This document shows, piece by piece, positions 7,919 to 20,637 of a stretch of DNA of 51,957 nt. Positions within the stretch are counted from its first letter, which is position 1. Each line of letters opens with the position of its first letter. The stretch comes from Actinomyces haliotis (GTDB lineage Bacteria > Actinomycetota > Actinomycetes > Actinomycetales > Actinomycetaceae): contig NZ_JACWNA010000011.1 of the NCBI RefSeq assembly GCF_015355765.1, positions 1-51,957 on the forward strand, given 5' to 3'. A model generated the notes under the pieces. That model was not told where the DNA came from and ran no database searches. It worked only from the letters and a program-made list of their open reading frames with translations. A program made the translations under genes and the position numbers.

Positions 7919-9253
7919 TCAGGCCAGACGCGCCGCGATCAGGTTGACGAGCCCCTCCGCGATGTGGCCCTTGGAGCCGGAGACCCGGGTGACCTCCTCG
8001 CCCTCGCGGTCGAGGACGACGACGGCGGAGTCCACGTCCCCGAAGCCGACGCCGTCGCCGACGGCGTTGACGGCGAGCAGGTCGGCGCCCTTGCGGCGCG
8101 CCTTGGCGGCGCCGTGGGCGAGCACGTCCCCGGTGGCGTCGCCCGTCTCCGCGGCGAAGCCCACGACGAGAGTCCGTCCTCCGTCGGCGCGGGGCGGCTG
8201 AGCGACGAGGCCGGCGAGGACGTCGGGATTCTCGACGAGCTCGATGGGGGCCGGTCGCGTCGAGTGACCGGCCTCCGAGGAGCCCGGTGCGTCGACGCCG
8301 TGCTTCTTGATCTTGGTGCCGGAGACGACGGCGGGCCTGAAGTCGGCCACGGCGGCGGTCATGATGACGGCGTCCGCGTCGCCGCAGGCGCTGCGGACGG
8401 CTGCCTCAAGCTCCAGCGCCGTGCCCACGGTCACGACCTCGACACCCGCTGGCAGGAGCGACAGGACGTCGGCCTCGACGTTCGCGGCGACGAGCGTGAC
8501 GGCGGCGCCGTGACGCGCGGCCTCGGCGGCGATGAGGGTGCCGAGCCTCCCGGAGGACCGGTTGCCGAGGAAGCGGACCGGGTCGAGGGGTTCGCGCGTG
8601 CCACCCGCGGAGACGACGACGTGCCGCCGTCCCAGGTCAGGCTCCGTGGTGGCGCCGGTACCTTGCGCGTCGACCTCGGCGTGCGCCTCCGCGAGCACGG
8701 CCAGCGCCTCGGCGACGACCCTCTCCGGCTCCGGGAAGCGGCCCACGCCGGAGTCGGCGCCGGTGAGACGACCGGAGTCGGGCTCGATGACGGTGACGCC
8801 CCGACGGCGCAGCGTGGCGACGTTCTCGACGGTCGCGGCGTTGAGCCACATCTGGGTGTGCATGGCCGGGGCGACGACGACGGGCGACGTCGCCGTGAGG
8901 ACGGTCGCGGTGAGGAGGTCGTCGGCGCGGCCGGCGGCGAGGCGGGCGAGCAAGTCGGCGCTGGCCGGGGCGATGAGGACGAGCTCGGCCCACTCCCCCA
9001 CGGCGACGTGCTCGACGGCGGCAGGGTCGTCGAAGACGCCCGTGTCGACGGGATGGCCGGAGACGGCCGCGAGGGCCGGTGCGCCGATGAAGCGCAGCGC
9101 GGCCTCGGTAGGGACGACGCGGACCTCGTGCCCGGCGGCCCGCAGGAGGCGGACGACGAAGGGAGCCTTGTAGGCCGCGATGGACCCGGAGACGCCGACG
9201 ACGACGCGCCGCGTCCCCGTGGGGGTCGCGGCGCGCTGGGGCGAGCTGCTCAT
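7919..9253 (-). CDS. coaBC: Bifunctional phosphopantothenoylcysteine decarboxylase / phosphopantothenate-cysteine ligase
   Basis: Carries two successive steps of coenzyme A synthesis: CTP-dependent joining of cysteine to 4'-phosphopantothenate (C-terminal CoaB) and FMN-dependent decarboxylation (N-terminal CoaC). The 444 residues show the flavin-binding start VVVGVSGSIAAYKAP and the active-site His in VEHVAVGEWAELVLIAPASAD. The substrate clamp PAMHTQMW has His where many bacteria have Asn, as seen in other actinobacteria. The CoaB half begins near RRHVVVSAGGTREPLDPVRFLGNRSSG and contains the dimer-strand Lys region near TKIKKHG. It follows rpoZ by 44 nt and belongs to the gmk-rpoZ-coaBC transcript. 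Confidence 0.95.
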   Translation of the reverse strand: MSSSPQRAATPTGTRRVVVGVSGSIAAYKAPFVVRLLRAAGHEVRVVPTEAALRFIGAPALAAVSGHPVDTGVFDDPAAVEHVAVGEWAELVLIAPASADLLARLAAGRADDLLTATVLTATSPVVVAPAMHTQMWLNAATVENVATLRRRGVTVIEPDSGRLTGADSGVGRFPEPERVVAEALAVLAEAHAEVDAQGTGATTEPDLGRRHVVVSAGGTREPLDPVRFLGNRSSGRLGTLIAAEAARHGAAVTLVAANVEADVLSLLPAGVEVVTVGTALELEAAVRSACGDADAVIMTAAVADFRPAVVSGTKIKKHGVDAPGSSEAGHSTRPAPIELVENPDVLAGLVAQPPRADGGRTLVVGFAAETGDATGDVLAHGAAKARRKGADLLAVNAVGDGVGFGDVDSAVVVLDREGEEVTRVSGSKGHIAEGLVNLIAARLA

Positions 9254-9297
9254 GGCTCGGTCGCTCCTCGTTCCGGTGGGGCGGACCCGTCCGGGTG

Positions 9298-9708
9298 TCA
9301 GAACTGGATGTCGTCCAGGGAGGTGGCGGTGCCGCCCTCCTGGCCGTCGTCGCCGAGCGAGATCGGGGAGTCGAGGGGGATGTCCGCGAACATGTCCTCC
9401 TCGGCGGCCTGGCGCGCGGCCTCGGCCTCAGCACGACGGGCACGGGCCTCGTCGCCGGGGATGACCTCGAGCTTGTCGCCGGCGATCTCGCGCAGGGCGA
9501 TGCCGAGGGCCTTCTCCTCGGACTCGGTCTCCACGAGGGGGCCGAAGTAGTCGAACTGGTTGTCCTCGAGCTGCTGGGTGTAACTGTTGATCTGGCGGGC
9601 GCGCTTGGCGGCCTCCACCACGAGCGCGTACTTGGAGTCGACCTTCTCGAGCAGCTCGTCGATGGGCGGGTTGGTGATGCCCTCGGGCTGAGCGGAGGTT
9701 CCGAGCAT
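9298..9708 (-). CDS. rpoZ: RNA polymerase omega subunit
   Basis: Small RNA polymerase subunit that wraps the beta-prime C-terminus and helps assembly. The 136-residue product has the omega core in its first half: [18 protein letters not shown], then [11 protein letters not shown], and [16 protein letters not shown]. It is longer than a typical omega of about 90-110 residues because of an acidic C-terminal tail of about 45 residues ([13 protein letters not shown] onward). The ATG at 9708 was chosen because an AGGAG lies 8 nt upstream and the frame before it is unrelated. Its position between gmk and coaBC is the conserved actinobacterial order. Confidence 0.93.
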   Translation of the reverse strand: MLGTSAQPEGITNPPIDELLEKVDSKYALVVEAAKRARQINSYTQQLEDNQFDYFGPLVETESEEKALGIALREIAGDKLEVIPGDEARARRAEAEAARQAAEEDMFADIPLDSPISLGDDGQEGGTATSLDDIQF

Positions 9709-9761
9709 GTGCTTCTCCTGCTTTCGTGGACTGACGTGGTCGCAGTTGCAACCGTGACAGT

Positions 9762-10340
9762 CTAGCCTGCCAGACCGAGGAGCCCCTCGAGCTCGTCCGT
9801 GGCACGCGCCACGGTGTCGTTGACGATGACGCGGTCGAACTCGTCGGCGGCGTCCATCTCGACGCGCGCGGTGGTCAGGCGCCGCTCCCGCTCGGACTCC
9901 CCCTCCGTGCCGCGGCCGACGAGGCGGCTCACGAGCTCGTCCCAGCTGGGGGGCGCGATGAAGACGAGCCGGGCCTCGGGCATCGACTCGCGCACCTGCC
10001 GGGCGCCCGCGAGGTCGATCTCGAGGAGTGCTGGCCTGCCGGCGTCGAGCTCGGCCTGGACGGGTCCGCGGGGCGTCCCGTAGCGGTTCTGCCCGTGGAC
10101 GAGTGCCCACTCGAGCATCTGCCCGTCGGCGACGAGACGGTCGAACTGCGCGTCCGAGACGAAGTGGTAGTGCACGCCGTCGACCTCTCCGGGCCGGGGC
10201 GAGCGGGTGGTGGCCGAGACCGAAATGAACAGCTCCGGGTGGCGGCGCCGCAGCTCGGCCACGATCGTTCCCTTGCCGACAGCCGTGGGGCCGGCGACGA
10301 CGGTCAGGCGGGGGGCTCGGGACGGAGTGGGGGCGCTCAT
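9762..10340 (-). CDS. gmk: Guanylate kinase
   Basis: Phosphorylates GMP to GDP with ATP, feeding GTP, dGTP and (p)ppGpp pools. At 192 residues it has the usual length. The P-loop GPTAVGKGT is at residues 17-25, followed by the GMP-binding [19 protein letters not shown] segment, the [13 protein letters not shown] lid region and the [14 protein letters not shown] strand. The ATG at 10340 gives a normal N-terminus. It lies 67 nt downstream of mihF, the usual actinobacterial neighbour, and 53 nt before rpoZ. Confidence 0.96.
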   Translation of the reverse strand: MSAPTPSRAPRLTVVAGPTAVGKGTIVAELRRRHPELFISVSATTRSPRPGEVDGVHYHFVSDAQFDRLVADGQMLEWALVHGQNRYGTPRGPVQAELDAGRPALLEIDLAGARQVRESMPEARLVFIAPPSWDELVSRLVGRGTEGESERERRLTTARVEMDAADEFDRVIVNDTVARATDELEGLLGLAG

Positions 10341-10407
10341 GACCCGATCATCGCGCACGCCGGCAGCTGCACGAAGCCCGTTCGGGGCACCGTCGTGATC
10401 CTCACGC

Positions 10408-10719
10408 TCAGCCGAAGCGGCGGATGAGCTCGGCGCGCTGGTGGGCGCCGAGACCGCGGACCCTGCGGGAGGAGGAGACGCCGACCTGCGCCATGACGGC
10501 GCTCGCGGTGGTGGCACCGACGCGCGGCATCGACTGGAGGAGGGAGACGACCTTCATCTTCCCGAGGACCTCGTCCCCCTTGGCGGCGTCGAGGAACTCC
10601 GAGAGCCGCATGGAGCCGCTCTTGAGGGCGACCTTGACCTCGGCACGACGGGTGCGGGCCTGCGCGGCCTGGGCCAGGGCGTCGGCTCGCTGCTCCTGGG
10701 TGAGCACTGGCGGCACCAT
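10408..10719 (-). CDS. mihF: Actinobacterial integration host factor
   Basis: A nucleoid-associated DNA-binding protein specific to actinobacteria (MihF/sIHF), unrelated to the proteobacterial IHF heterodimer. The 103 residues match the family: a helical N-terminus ([24 protein letters not shown]), then [15 protein letters not shown], and a helix-two-turn-helix near [17 protein letters not shown] with the basic end [28 protein letters not shown] lies about 8 nt before the ATG. It is the first gene of the mihF-gmk-rpoZ-coaBC unit, isolated from pyrF by a strong terminator. A TATCCT hexamer about 50 nt upstream may be its -10 box. Confidence 0.94.
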   Translation of the reverse strand: MVPPVLTQEQRADALAQAAQARTRRAEVKVALKSGSMRLSEFLDAAKGDEVLGKMKVVSLLQSMPRVGATTASAVMAQVGVSSSRRVRGLGAHQRAELIRRFG

Positions 10720-10815
10720 GGTCGGTCTCCTTCGTCGATAGACAATCGTCGGACAGGTCGAGGATACGGTGCCCGGGCACGATTGGGGAGCGGAACGGCG
10801 CCTGCAAAGCTGACT

Positions 10816-10853
10816 GCGGGGTCGTCGTCGAGGGCTCTCGGCGACGACCCCGC
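10816..10853 (-). terminator. Strong hairpin terminator between pyrF and mihF
   Basis: A perfect 12-bp stem (10816-10827 with 10842-10853) has a 14-nt loop that itself contains a CGAG/CTCG mini-stem. It begins about 60 nt past the pyrF stop codon and separates the pyrimidine operon from the mihF-gmk unit. It has no U tract. Confidence 0.75.
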
Positions 10854-10914
10854 TGCTCAGGAGCCCGCGGTGTGGGAAGCGTCGCAACCACCGCGCGGGT
10901 GCGGCTGGACCTCG

Positions 10915-11816
10915 TCAGGCGCGCAGGGCGCGTGCCACGTGGTCGGTGGCGGCCACAGCCGCCTCGCGCAGGCTCGCCGTGTCCGGGCCGGCACGGAGGA
11001 CGCCGCGGGAGGTCGAGGCGAGGACGTTGCGGCGCGCCGCTCCGAAGACGGCCTCGAGCTCGGCGGCGCCGGCGCCCTGGGCCCCGACGCCCGGAGCCAG
11101 CAGCGGGGCGTTCGCCGCGGCCAGGTCGATGCCGAGGCGGTCCACGGCCTCCCCGATCGTCGCGCCGACGACGAGGCCCACGCTCCCGAGCGTCCCGGCG
11201 GCCCGGGCGACCGCGTTGGAGTCGGTCGCGCCCTCGACGACGGCCCGGGCGACGGAGCGCTCCGACTCCCCCACCGCGTGCTGGACCGAGGCGCCCTCGG
11301 GGTTGGAGGTGAGCGCGAGGACGAAGACGCCCCGCCCGGTCTCGGCCGCGAGGTCGAGGGCCGGGGAGAGCGACCCGTAGCCCAGGTAGGGCGAGACGGT
11401 GATCGCGTCGGCGGCGAGCGGAGCGCCGTCGGCGAGGTAGGCCTGGGTGTAGCCGGCCATGGTCGAGCCGATGTCGCCGCGCTTCACGTCGAGGACGGAG
11501 AGCGTGTCCGCGTCGCGCAGCGCCGCGAGGGTCTCCTCCAGGACGGCGATCCCTGCGGAGCCGTGCCTCTCGAAGAAGGCCGACTGCGGCTTGACCGCGG
11601 CGACCCGTCCTCCCACGGCGTCGACGACCCGCAGGGCGAAGTCCCGCAGGCCTGCGGGGGTGTCGGGCAGCCCCCACGCCTCCAGGAGCGCGGCGTGCGG
11701 GTCGATGCCCACGCACAGGGGCCCCCGCTCGTCCATGGCCTCGGCCAGCCGGGCCCCGAAGGGCAGGGCGCCGGGCAGGTCCCCGCGGACCTCGTTGGTC
11801 AGGGCGTCGTCCGGGC

Positions 11817-11820
<4 letters not shown>
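10915..11820 (-). CDS. pyrF: Orotidine-5'-phosphate decarboxylase
   Basis: Last step of UMP synthesis: decarboxylation of OMP. The 301-residue length and motifs place it in the longer, type 2 family common in actinobacteria. The catalytic block [11 protein letters not shown] spans residues 110-120 with the Lys-Asp pair intact. Substrate-binding CVGIDPH (36-42) and the C-terminal phosphate loop region around [10 protein letters not shown] and STSRGVL are present. Its ATG overlaps the carB stop by four bases (ATGA), so it is translationally coupled as the last gene of the pyr operon. Confidence 0.96.
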
Positions 11821-15206
<3,386 letters not shown>

Positions 15207-15207
15207 G

Positions 15208-16488
15208 TCAGTTCTCCTCCCCCGCCGGTGCGGCGGACGGGTCGGTCGCGGGCGCCTCGCGGTTCTCGCGCATGAGGCGGATGAAGCGGTCGAAGAGGTG
15301 CTCGCCGTCGTGGGGGCCGGCGGCGGCCTCGGGGTGGTACTGGACCGAGAAGGCGGGCAGGTCGAGGGCCCGCAGGCCCTCGACGACGCCGTCGTTGAGG
15401 TCCGTGTGGGAGACCTCGACGCGTCCGTAGCGACCCCCGTCGAACGGCGCGACCGAGGGGGCGTCGACGGGGGCGTCGACGGCGAAGCCGTGGTTGTGGG
15501 CGGTGATCTCGACGCGGCCGGTGGCGCGGTCGAGCACGGGCTGGTTGACGCCGCGGTGGCCGTAGGCGAGCTTGTAGGTCCCGTAGCCGAGCGCCCGGCC
15601 GAGGATCTGGTTGCCGAGGCAGATCCCGAAGAAGGGGATCCGCGCGTCGAGGACGCCGCGCAGCAGCTCGACCTCGCTCGTGGCGGTGCCGGGGTCGCCC
15701 GGACCGTTGGAGAAGAAGACGCCGTCCGGGTTCAGGGCGAGGACCTCGTCAAAGGTCGTCGACTGCGGCAGCACGTGGACGCGCACGCCGCGCTCGGCGA
15801 GCTGCCAGGGGGAGCGGGACTTGATGCCGAGGTCGATGGCGGCGACGACGGCGACGGGCTCGCGCCCCTCGTGGTCGCCGGAGGGCTCGACGACGTAGCC
15901 CTCGGGGGTGGAGACCTCGGCGGCGAGCGCCTGACCCGTCATCTCGGGCTCGGCGCGGACGGCGCCGAGGCAGACGTCGACGGCGGCCTGGGAGGGACCG
16001 GCGGCGTCCGCGGCTCCGGCGGGCAGCGCGTCGCCGGAGAAGATGCCGGCGCGCATGGCGCCGCGCTCGCGCAGGTGCCGGGTGAGGGCACGGGTGTCGA
16101 CCTCGCAGATCCCGACGACCTCGGAGTCGGCGAGCTCGTCCTCCAGCTCGCGGCGGGCGCGCCAGGAGGAGGCGCGGCGGGCGGGGTCGCGCACGACGTA
16201 GCCGGCCACCCAGATGCGGGCGGACTCAGGGTCCTCGTCGTTGACGCCCGTGTTGCCGATGTGGGGGGCGGTCTGGACGACGATCTGGCGGTGGTAGGAC
16301 GGGTCGGTGAGGGTCTCCTGGTAGCCGGTCATGCCGGTGTTGAAGACGATCTCACCGACCGTCCGTCCCGTGGCGCCGTAGGCGCGTCCGCGTAGGACGT
16401 AGCCGTCCTCGAGGACGAGCAGCGCGGTCCCCCGCGCGCTCGTGGAACGGGCCGTGGGCCCCTCGGTGGTGCTGGCGGGGGAGGTCAT
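15208..16488 (-). CDS. carA: Carbamoyl-phosphate synthase small subunit
   Basis: Glutamine amidotransferase that supplies ammonia to CarB. The 426-residue product has the CPSase-specific N-terminal domain ([21 protein letters not shown]) and a class I glutaminase domain with nucleophile Cys290 in FFGICLGNQ and the His385/Glu387 pair in VQYHPEA. An Ala/Gly-rich insertion around residues 150-195 lengthens it slightly over the E. coli protein. The ATG giving [10 protein letters not shown] lies 5 nt after the pyrC stop. The GAGGACTGAGTCGC stretch before it provides a weak SD inside the pyrC end. Confidence 0.97.
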   Translation of the reverse strand: MTSPASTTEGPTARSTSARGTALLVLEDGYVLRGRAYGATGRTVGEIVFNTGMTGYQETLTDPSYHRQIVVQTAPHIGNTGVNDEDPESARIWVAGYVVRDPARRASSWRARRELEDELADSEVVGICEVDTRALTRHLRERGAMRAGIFSGDALPAGAADAAGPSQAAVDVCLGAVRAEPEMTGQALAAEVSTPEGYVVEPSGDHEGREPVAVVAAIDLGIKSRSPWQLAERGVRVHVLPQSTTFDEVLALNPDGVFFSNGPGDPGTATSEVELLRGVLDARIPFFGICLGNQILGRALGYGTYKLAYGHRGVNQPVLDRATGRVEITAHNHGFAVDAPVDAPSVAPFDGGRYGRVEVSHTDLNDGVVEGLRALDLPAFSVQYHPEAAAGPHDGEHLFDRFIRLMRENREAPATDPSAAPAGEEN

Positions 16489-16493
16489 GCGAC

Positions 16494-17813
16494 TCAGTCC
16501 TCCTGGTTGATGGGGTGGGCGACGGGCTCGCCGTCCAGGACGGTGGGCCGACCGTGCAGGAAGGTGGCGACCACCTTGCCGGGCAGCTCCATCCCCGCGT
16601 ACGGGGTGTTCGTCGAGTGCGTCCACTGGGCCCGCGGGTCCACGGTGCGGCGCACCTCGGGATCGACGACGGCGATGTTGGCCGGGGCGCCGACCTCGAG
16701 TCCCTGACCCTGGTCGGCTGCGCGGCCGATGAGGGCGGGGGCGGTGGACATGACGCGGGCGAGGTCGCGCCAGCTCATGCGTCCGGGGGCGACCATCGTC
16801 TCGATGAGGACGGACAGGGCCGTCTCGAGACCGGTCATGCCGAAGGCGCCGGCCTGCCACTCGCAGTCCTTCGACTCAAGCGGGTGCGGGGCGTGGTCGG
16901 TACCGATGACGTCGATGGTGCCGTCGGCGAGGGCAGCGCGCAGGGCCTCGACGTCGGCGGCGGTGCGCAGCGGCGGGTTGACCTTGTACAGGGGCGAGTA
17001 GGTGCGGGCCATCTCGTCGGTGAGGAGGAGGTGGTGCGGGGTGGCCTCGGCGGTGACGTCGATGCCGCGGCCCTTGGCCCAGCGGATGATGTCGACGCTG
17101 CCAGCGGTGGAGACGTGGCAGACGTGGAGGCGGGAACCGACGTGCTCGGCGAGGAGGACGTCGCGCGCGATGACCGACTCCTCGGCGACGGCGGGCCAGC
17201 CGCGCAGACCGAGCTCGGCGGAGACGGCGCCCTCGTGCATCTGGGCGCCGTCGGTGAGGCGGGGGTCCTGGGCGTGCTGCGCGATGACGCCGTCGAAGGC
17301 CTTGACGTACTCGAGCGCCCGGCGCATGAGGACGGGGTCGGAGACGCAGGAGCCGTCGTCGGAGAAGACGCGGACCTGGGCGGCGGAGCTGGCCATGGCG
17401 CCCATCTCGGAGAGATGCTCGCCCTTGCGGCCTTCGCTGACGGCCCCGATGGGGTGGACGTCGACGTAGCCGGCCTCGCGCCCCAGGCGCAGGACCTGCT
17501 CGACGACGCCGGCGTTGTCCTGGACGGGGTTGGTGTTGGCCATGGCGAACACGGCCGTGTAGCCGCCGACGGCGGCGGCGCGTGTGCCGGAGAGGACGGT
17601 CTCGGCGGACTCGCCGCCGGGCTCGCGCAGGTGGGTGTGGAGGTCGACGAGGCCGGGCAGGGCGACGAGGCCGGCGAGGTCGTGGCGGACGACGTCGTCG
17701 GGCGCCTGGTCCGCGGCGTCGGCGCCGACGGCCGCGATGACGCCGTCGGTGACGAGGAGGTCGACGGCGTCCTCGCCGTAGGGGCGGACTCCGGTGAGCA
17801 GGTGGGAGGTCAC
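16494..17813 (-). CDS. pyrC: Dihydroorotase
   Basis: Cyclises carbamoyl-aspartate to dihydroorotate. The 439-residue, type I (long) dihydroorotase has the metal-binding [10 protein letters not shown] with His59 and His61. Further metal and active-site residues lie in the HVCHVSTAG segment and in GTDHAPH (residues 304-310) with catalytic Asp306. The GTG start at 17813 overlaps the pyrB stop as GTGA, so coupling to pyrB is expected; no other start fits the domain boundary. Active dihydroorotases of this class sit next to pyrB, as here, and can assemble with the transcarbamoylase. Confidence 0.96.
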   Translation of the reverse strand: MTSHLLTGVRPYGEDAVDLLVTDGVIAAVGADAADQAPDDVVRHDLAGLVALPGLVDLHTHLREPGGESAETVLSGTRAAAVGGYTAVFAMANTNPVQDNAGVVEQVLRLGREAGYVDVHPIGAVSEGRKGEHLSEMGAMASSAAQVRVFSDDGSCVSDPVLMRRALEYVKAFDGVIAQHAQDPRLTDGAQMHEGAVSAELGLRGWPAVAEESVIARDVLLAEHVGSRLHVCHVSTAGSVDIIRWAKGRGIDVTAEATPHHLLLTDEMARTYSPLYKVNPPLRTAADVEALRAALADGTIDVIGTDHAPHPLESKDCEWQAGAFGMTGLETALSVLIETMVAPGRMSWRDLARVMSTAPALIGRAADQGQGLEVGAPANIAVVDPEVRRTVDPRAQWTHSTNTPYAGMELPGKVVATFLHGRPTVLDGEPVAHPINQED

Positions 17814-18798
17814 AGCTGGTTCCCTTCGTCGGCGAGGAGGAGGTAGAGGGCGGCCATGCGGACGGAGACGCCGTTGCCGACCTGCTCGATGACGCGCGAG
17901 CGCGGGTCGTCGGCGGCGTCGGCGGTGATCTCGAGGCCTCGGTTCATGGGGCCGGGGTGCATGACGATGGCGTGCTCGGGCATGGCCTCGCGGCGGGCGA
18001 GGTTGAGGCCGTAGGCGTGGGAGTACTCGGCGGGGCTCGGGAAGAAGCCGCCGCCGGCGGCGCTCATGCGCTCGCGCTGGACGCGGAGCATCATGACGGC
18101 GTCCGGGCGGACCGAGGCGATGGCGTCGTCGAGGTCGTAGGAGACGTCGCAGGTCCAGGACTCCATGCCGACGGGCAGGAGCGTGGGCGGGGCGACGAGG
18201 GTGACGTGCGCGCCGAGCGTCGTGAGGAGGTCGACGTTGGAGCGGGCGACGCGGGAGTGGAGGACGTCTCCGACGATGACGACCTCGGCTCCGGCCAGGT
18301 CGCGGCCGGCCGGGGCGGGCGAGCCGTCGGCGGTGCCGGCGGGGGCGCCGGGGACGTACCAGCGGCGCAGGGTCATGGCGTCGAGGAGCGCCTGCGTGGG
18401 GTGCTGGTGCTTGCCGTCGCCGGCGTTGAGGACGGGGACGTCGATCCAGCCGGCGTGGGCGAGGAGGTGGGCGGCGCCGTCGGCTGAGTGTCGGACGACG
18501 ACGGCGTCGGCGCCCATCGCCATGATCGTCTGGGCTGTGTCCTTCAGGGACTCGCCCTTGGAGACCGAGGAGCCCTTGGCCGAGAAGTTGATGACGTCGG
18601 CGCTCAGGCGCTTGGCGGCCGCCTCGAAGGACAGGCGCGTGCGCGTGGAGTCCTCGAAGAAGAGGTTGACGACGGTCTTGCCGCGCAGGGTGGGGAGCTT
18701 CTTGACCGCGTGCTGCTGGGTGGCGGCCATCGCCTCGGCGGTGTCGAGGAGCTGGAGGGCGTCCTCGAGGCTGAGGTCCTTGGCGGAGAGCAGGTGCT

Positions 18799-18802
<4 letters not shown>
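17810..18802 (-). CDS. pyrB: Aspartate carbamoyltransferase catalytic subunit
   Basis: Condenses carbamoyl phosphate with aspartate, the committed pyrimidine step. It has 330 residues. The carbamoyl-phosphate loop [13 protein letters not shown] (residues 48-60) and the HPTQALLD motif are intact, and the aspartate-binding region HPGPMNRG is near the C-terminus. No pyrI regulatory subunit is adjacent, as expected for a Gram-positive enzyme controlled at the RNA level by PyrR. It overlaps pyrR upstream (ATGA) and pyrC downstream (GTGA). Confidence 0.97.
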
Positions 18803-19419
<617 letters not shown>

Positions 19420-19428
19420 GGTGCGTGG

Positions 19429-19463
19429 ACCTCCTTCCCCGCCTCACGGGACGGGCTTCAAGG
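19429..19463 (-). promoter_or_regulatory. PyrR-binding RNA hairpin masking the pyrR Shine-Dalgarno
   Basis: The mRNA contains GUCCCGUGAGGC (19452-19441), which fits the PyrR-loop consensus ARUCCNGNGAGGYU at all twelve covered positions; the outer A/U pair is replaced by C/G. The loop is flanked by CCC and GGG, and outside them by CCUU (19463-19460) and AAGG (19436-19433). The AAGG is the first half of the pyrR SD AAGGAGGT (19436-19429). PyrR-UMP binding would therefore stabilise a stem that hides the ribosome site. This is the translational repression mode reported for mycobacterial PyrR, not the Bacillus attenuation mode. Confidence 0.8.
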
Positions 19464-19479
19464 ATGTCTGACGGCCCCG

Positions 19480-19503
19480 ATGCTAGCCTCTCCGAGGAGG
19501 GCT
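19480..19503 (-). promoter_or_regulatory. Candidate pyr -10 box and upstream hairpin
   Basis: TAGCAT (19485-19480, leftward) resembles a -10 hexamer and would give a leader of about 57 nt containing the PyrR hairpin. Just upstream, 19503-19485 can fold into an AGCC-CUC/GAG-GGCU hairpin with one bulged A. No -35 hexamer was found, so the promoter call is weak. Confidence 0.3.
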
Positions 19504-19577
19504 CGTGCACCAGGGACGCCGGCCGGACCGGCCTCGTGAGCAGGATCACTCACCCGAGCGCATAGGTATGCGTCGGT

Positions 19578-20471
19578 TCAGGACTGTCCCCGGAGCAGCT
19601 GGTCGAGGGACAGCGGGGGGCGACCGGTAAGGCGCTCGACGTCACCGGTGACGGCTGCGAGCTCGCCGGAGGCGATAGCCGTGTAGGTGCTCACCCACCC
19701 GTCGACCTCCCAGGCGGGCGCGCCGTACGAGGCACGGGACGCGTAGGCCTCCTCCACCGTTTCCTCCTTGTACACCGCCGGTCGGCCGTGCTCCGTGAGG
19801 ACGCGGGCGACCTCGACGAGACTGAGGGACTCAGGGCCGGTGAGGTCGTAGGCGGCACCGCGATGACGGGCGGCCGCCGCGCCCCCCGCCGCCAGGTCGG
19901 TGAGGACCGCGGCGGCGCTCCGCGCGACGTCGGCTCGTGCGACCGCCCCGACCCGACCACCGCTCGGTCCGGCGGGCCCGGCGATGACGCCGTCGACGGC
20001 GAGGTCCGGGAGGAAGTCGAGGTAGAAGGAGTCCCGCAGGGCCGTCCAGGCGATGCCGGAGGCGCGCAGCGCCTCCTCCGTCGCCCAGTGCGTCCGGGCG
20101 AAGGTGAAGGTGGCGTCGGGCGAGGCGGCCAGGAAGCTCGTGTAGACGATGTGCTGCACGCCCGCGTCGGCGGCGGCCGAGATGAGGCTGCGGTGCTGCT
20201 CGAGCCGGTCGGCGGCCTCGGACGCGGAGACCATGAGGAGGAGGTGCGTGCCGACGAGCGCCTCACGTGCCGCGTCGGCGTCCCCGTAGGAGGCTGCGGC
20301 GACCTCGGCCGCGCCCGCGCTGGCCCACTGCGGGGCTCGCGACGGATCGCGGACGAGAAGCCGCAGGGGCAGGCCCTCATCACGCAGGGCCTCGGCGACA
20401 GCACCCCCGATCCGACCGGTCGCGCCGGTGACGGCGATGGTGGGGACGGCTCCAGGCTCCAGGTTGCTCAC
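19578..20471 (-). CDS. NmrA-type NAD(P)-binding oxidoreductase
   Basis: An atypical short-chain dehydrogenase of the NmrA/QOR2-like group. Members act as NAD(P)H quinone reductases or redox sensors; the substrate here is unknown. The 297-residue product begins with a Rossmann fold (IAVTGATGRIGGAVAEAL, glycine motif at 15-23). It has the acidic-to-basic segment LLVRDPSR that suggests NADP preference, and the strand VQHIVYTSFLA where NmrA proteins lack the classical YxxxK. The GTG at 20471 was chosen because it directly precedes the Rossmann fold and has a TATAGT box 6 nt upstream. A longer frame to 20555 adds unrelated sequence across the nusB terminator. It is a single-gene unit between the pyr operon and nusB. 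Confidence 0.85.
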   Translation of the reverse strand: MSNLEPGAVPTIAVTGATGRIGGAVAEALRDEGLPLRLLVRDPSRAPQWASAGAAEVAAASYGDADAAREALVGTHLLLMVSASEAADRLEQHRSLISAAADAGVQHIVYTSFLAASPDATFTFARTHWATEEALRASGIAWTALRDSFYLDFLPDLAVDGVIAGPAGPSGGRVGAVARADVARSAAAVLTDLAAGGAAAARHRGAAYDLTGPESLSLVEVARVLTEHGRPAVYKEETVEEAYASRASYGAPAWEVDGWVSTYTAIASGELAAVTGDVERLTGRPPLSLDQLLRGQS

Positions 20472-20477
20472 GCACCC

Positions 20478-20483
20478 ACTATA
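20478..20483 (-). promoter_or_regulatory. -10 box placing a leaderless start on the NmrA gene
   Basis: TATAGT (20483-20478) matches the -10 consensus at five of six bases and ends 6 nt before the GTG. Transcription would begin at or next to the start codon, and there is no SD. A clear TTGACA-like -35 is missing. Confidence 0.55.
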
Positions 20484-20519
20484 CGTCGACTCGATGTAGT
20501 CGCCGCCCTTGGACGTCAG

Positions 20520-20551
20520 ACGGCCCGGCACCCCGCGGGGTGCCGGGCCGT
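20520..20551 (-). terminator. Strong hairpin terminator after nusB
   Basis: A nearly perfect palindrome gives a 14-bp stem with a 4-nt loop (arms 20520-20533 and 20538-20551), about 65 nt past the nusB stop. It ends the efp-nusB transcript ahead of the NmrA promoter. No U tract follows. Confidence 0.8.
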
Positions 20552-20587
20552 GCACGCGCTCGACGGCGCGGCAGCTGCAAGCGAGGC

Positions 20588-20637
20588 CGTCAGCGCAGCG
20601 TGTCGGCGAGGTCGTCAGCGCAGCGTGTCGGCGAGGT
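20588..20637. repeat. 25-bp tandem duplication over the nusB stop codon
   Basis: Two exact, adjacent copies of a 25-bp unit (20588-20612 and 20613-20637). The promoter-proximal copy encodes the last NusB codons (DLADTLR and stop). The second copy lies just past the stop as non-coding sequence. This looks like a recent slippage or duplication event. Confidence 0.9.
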
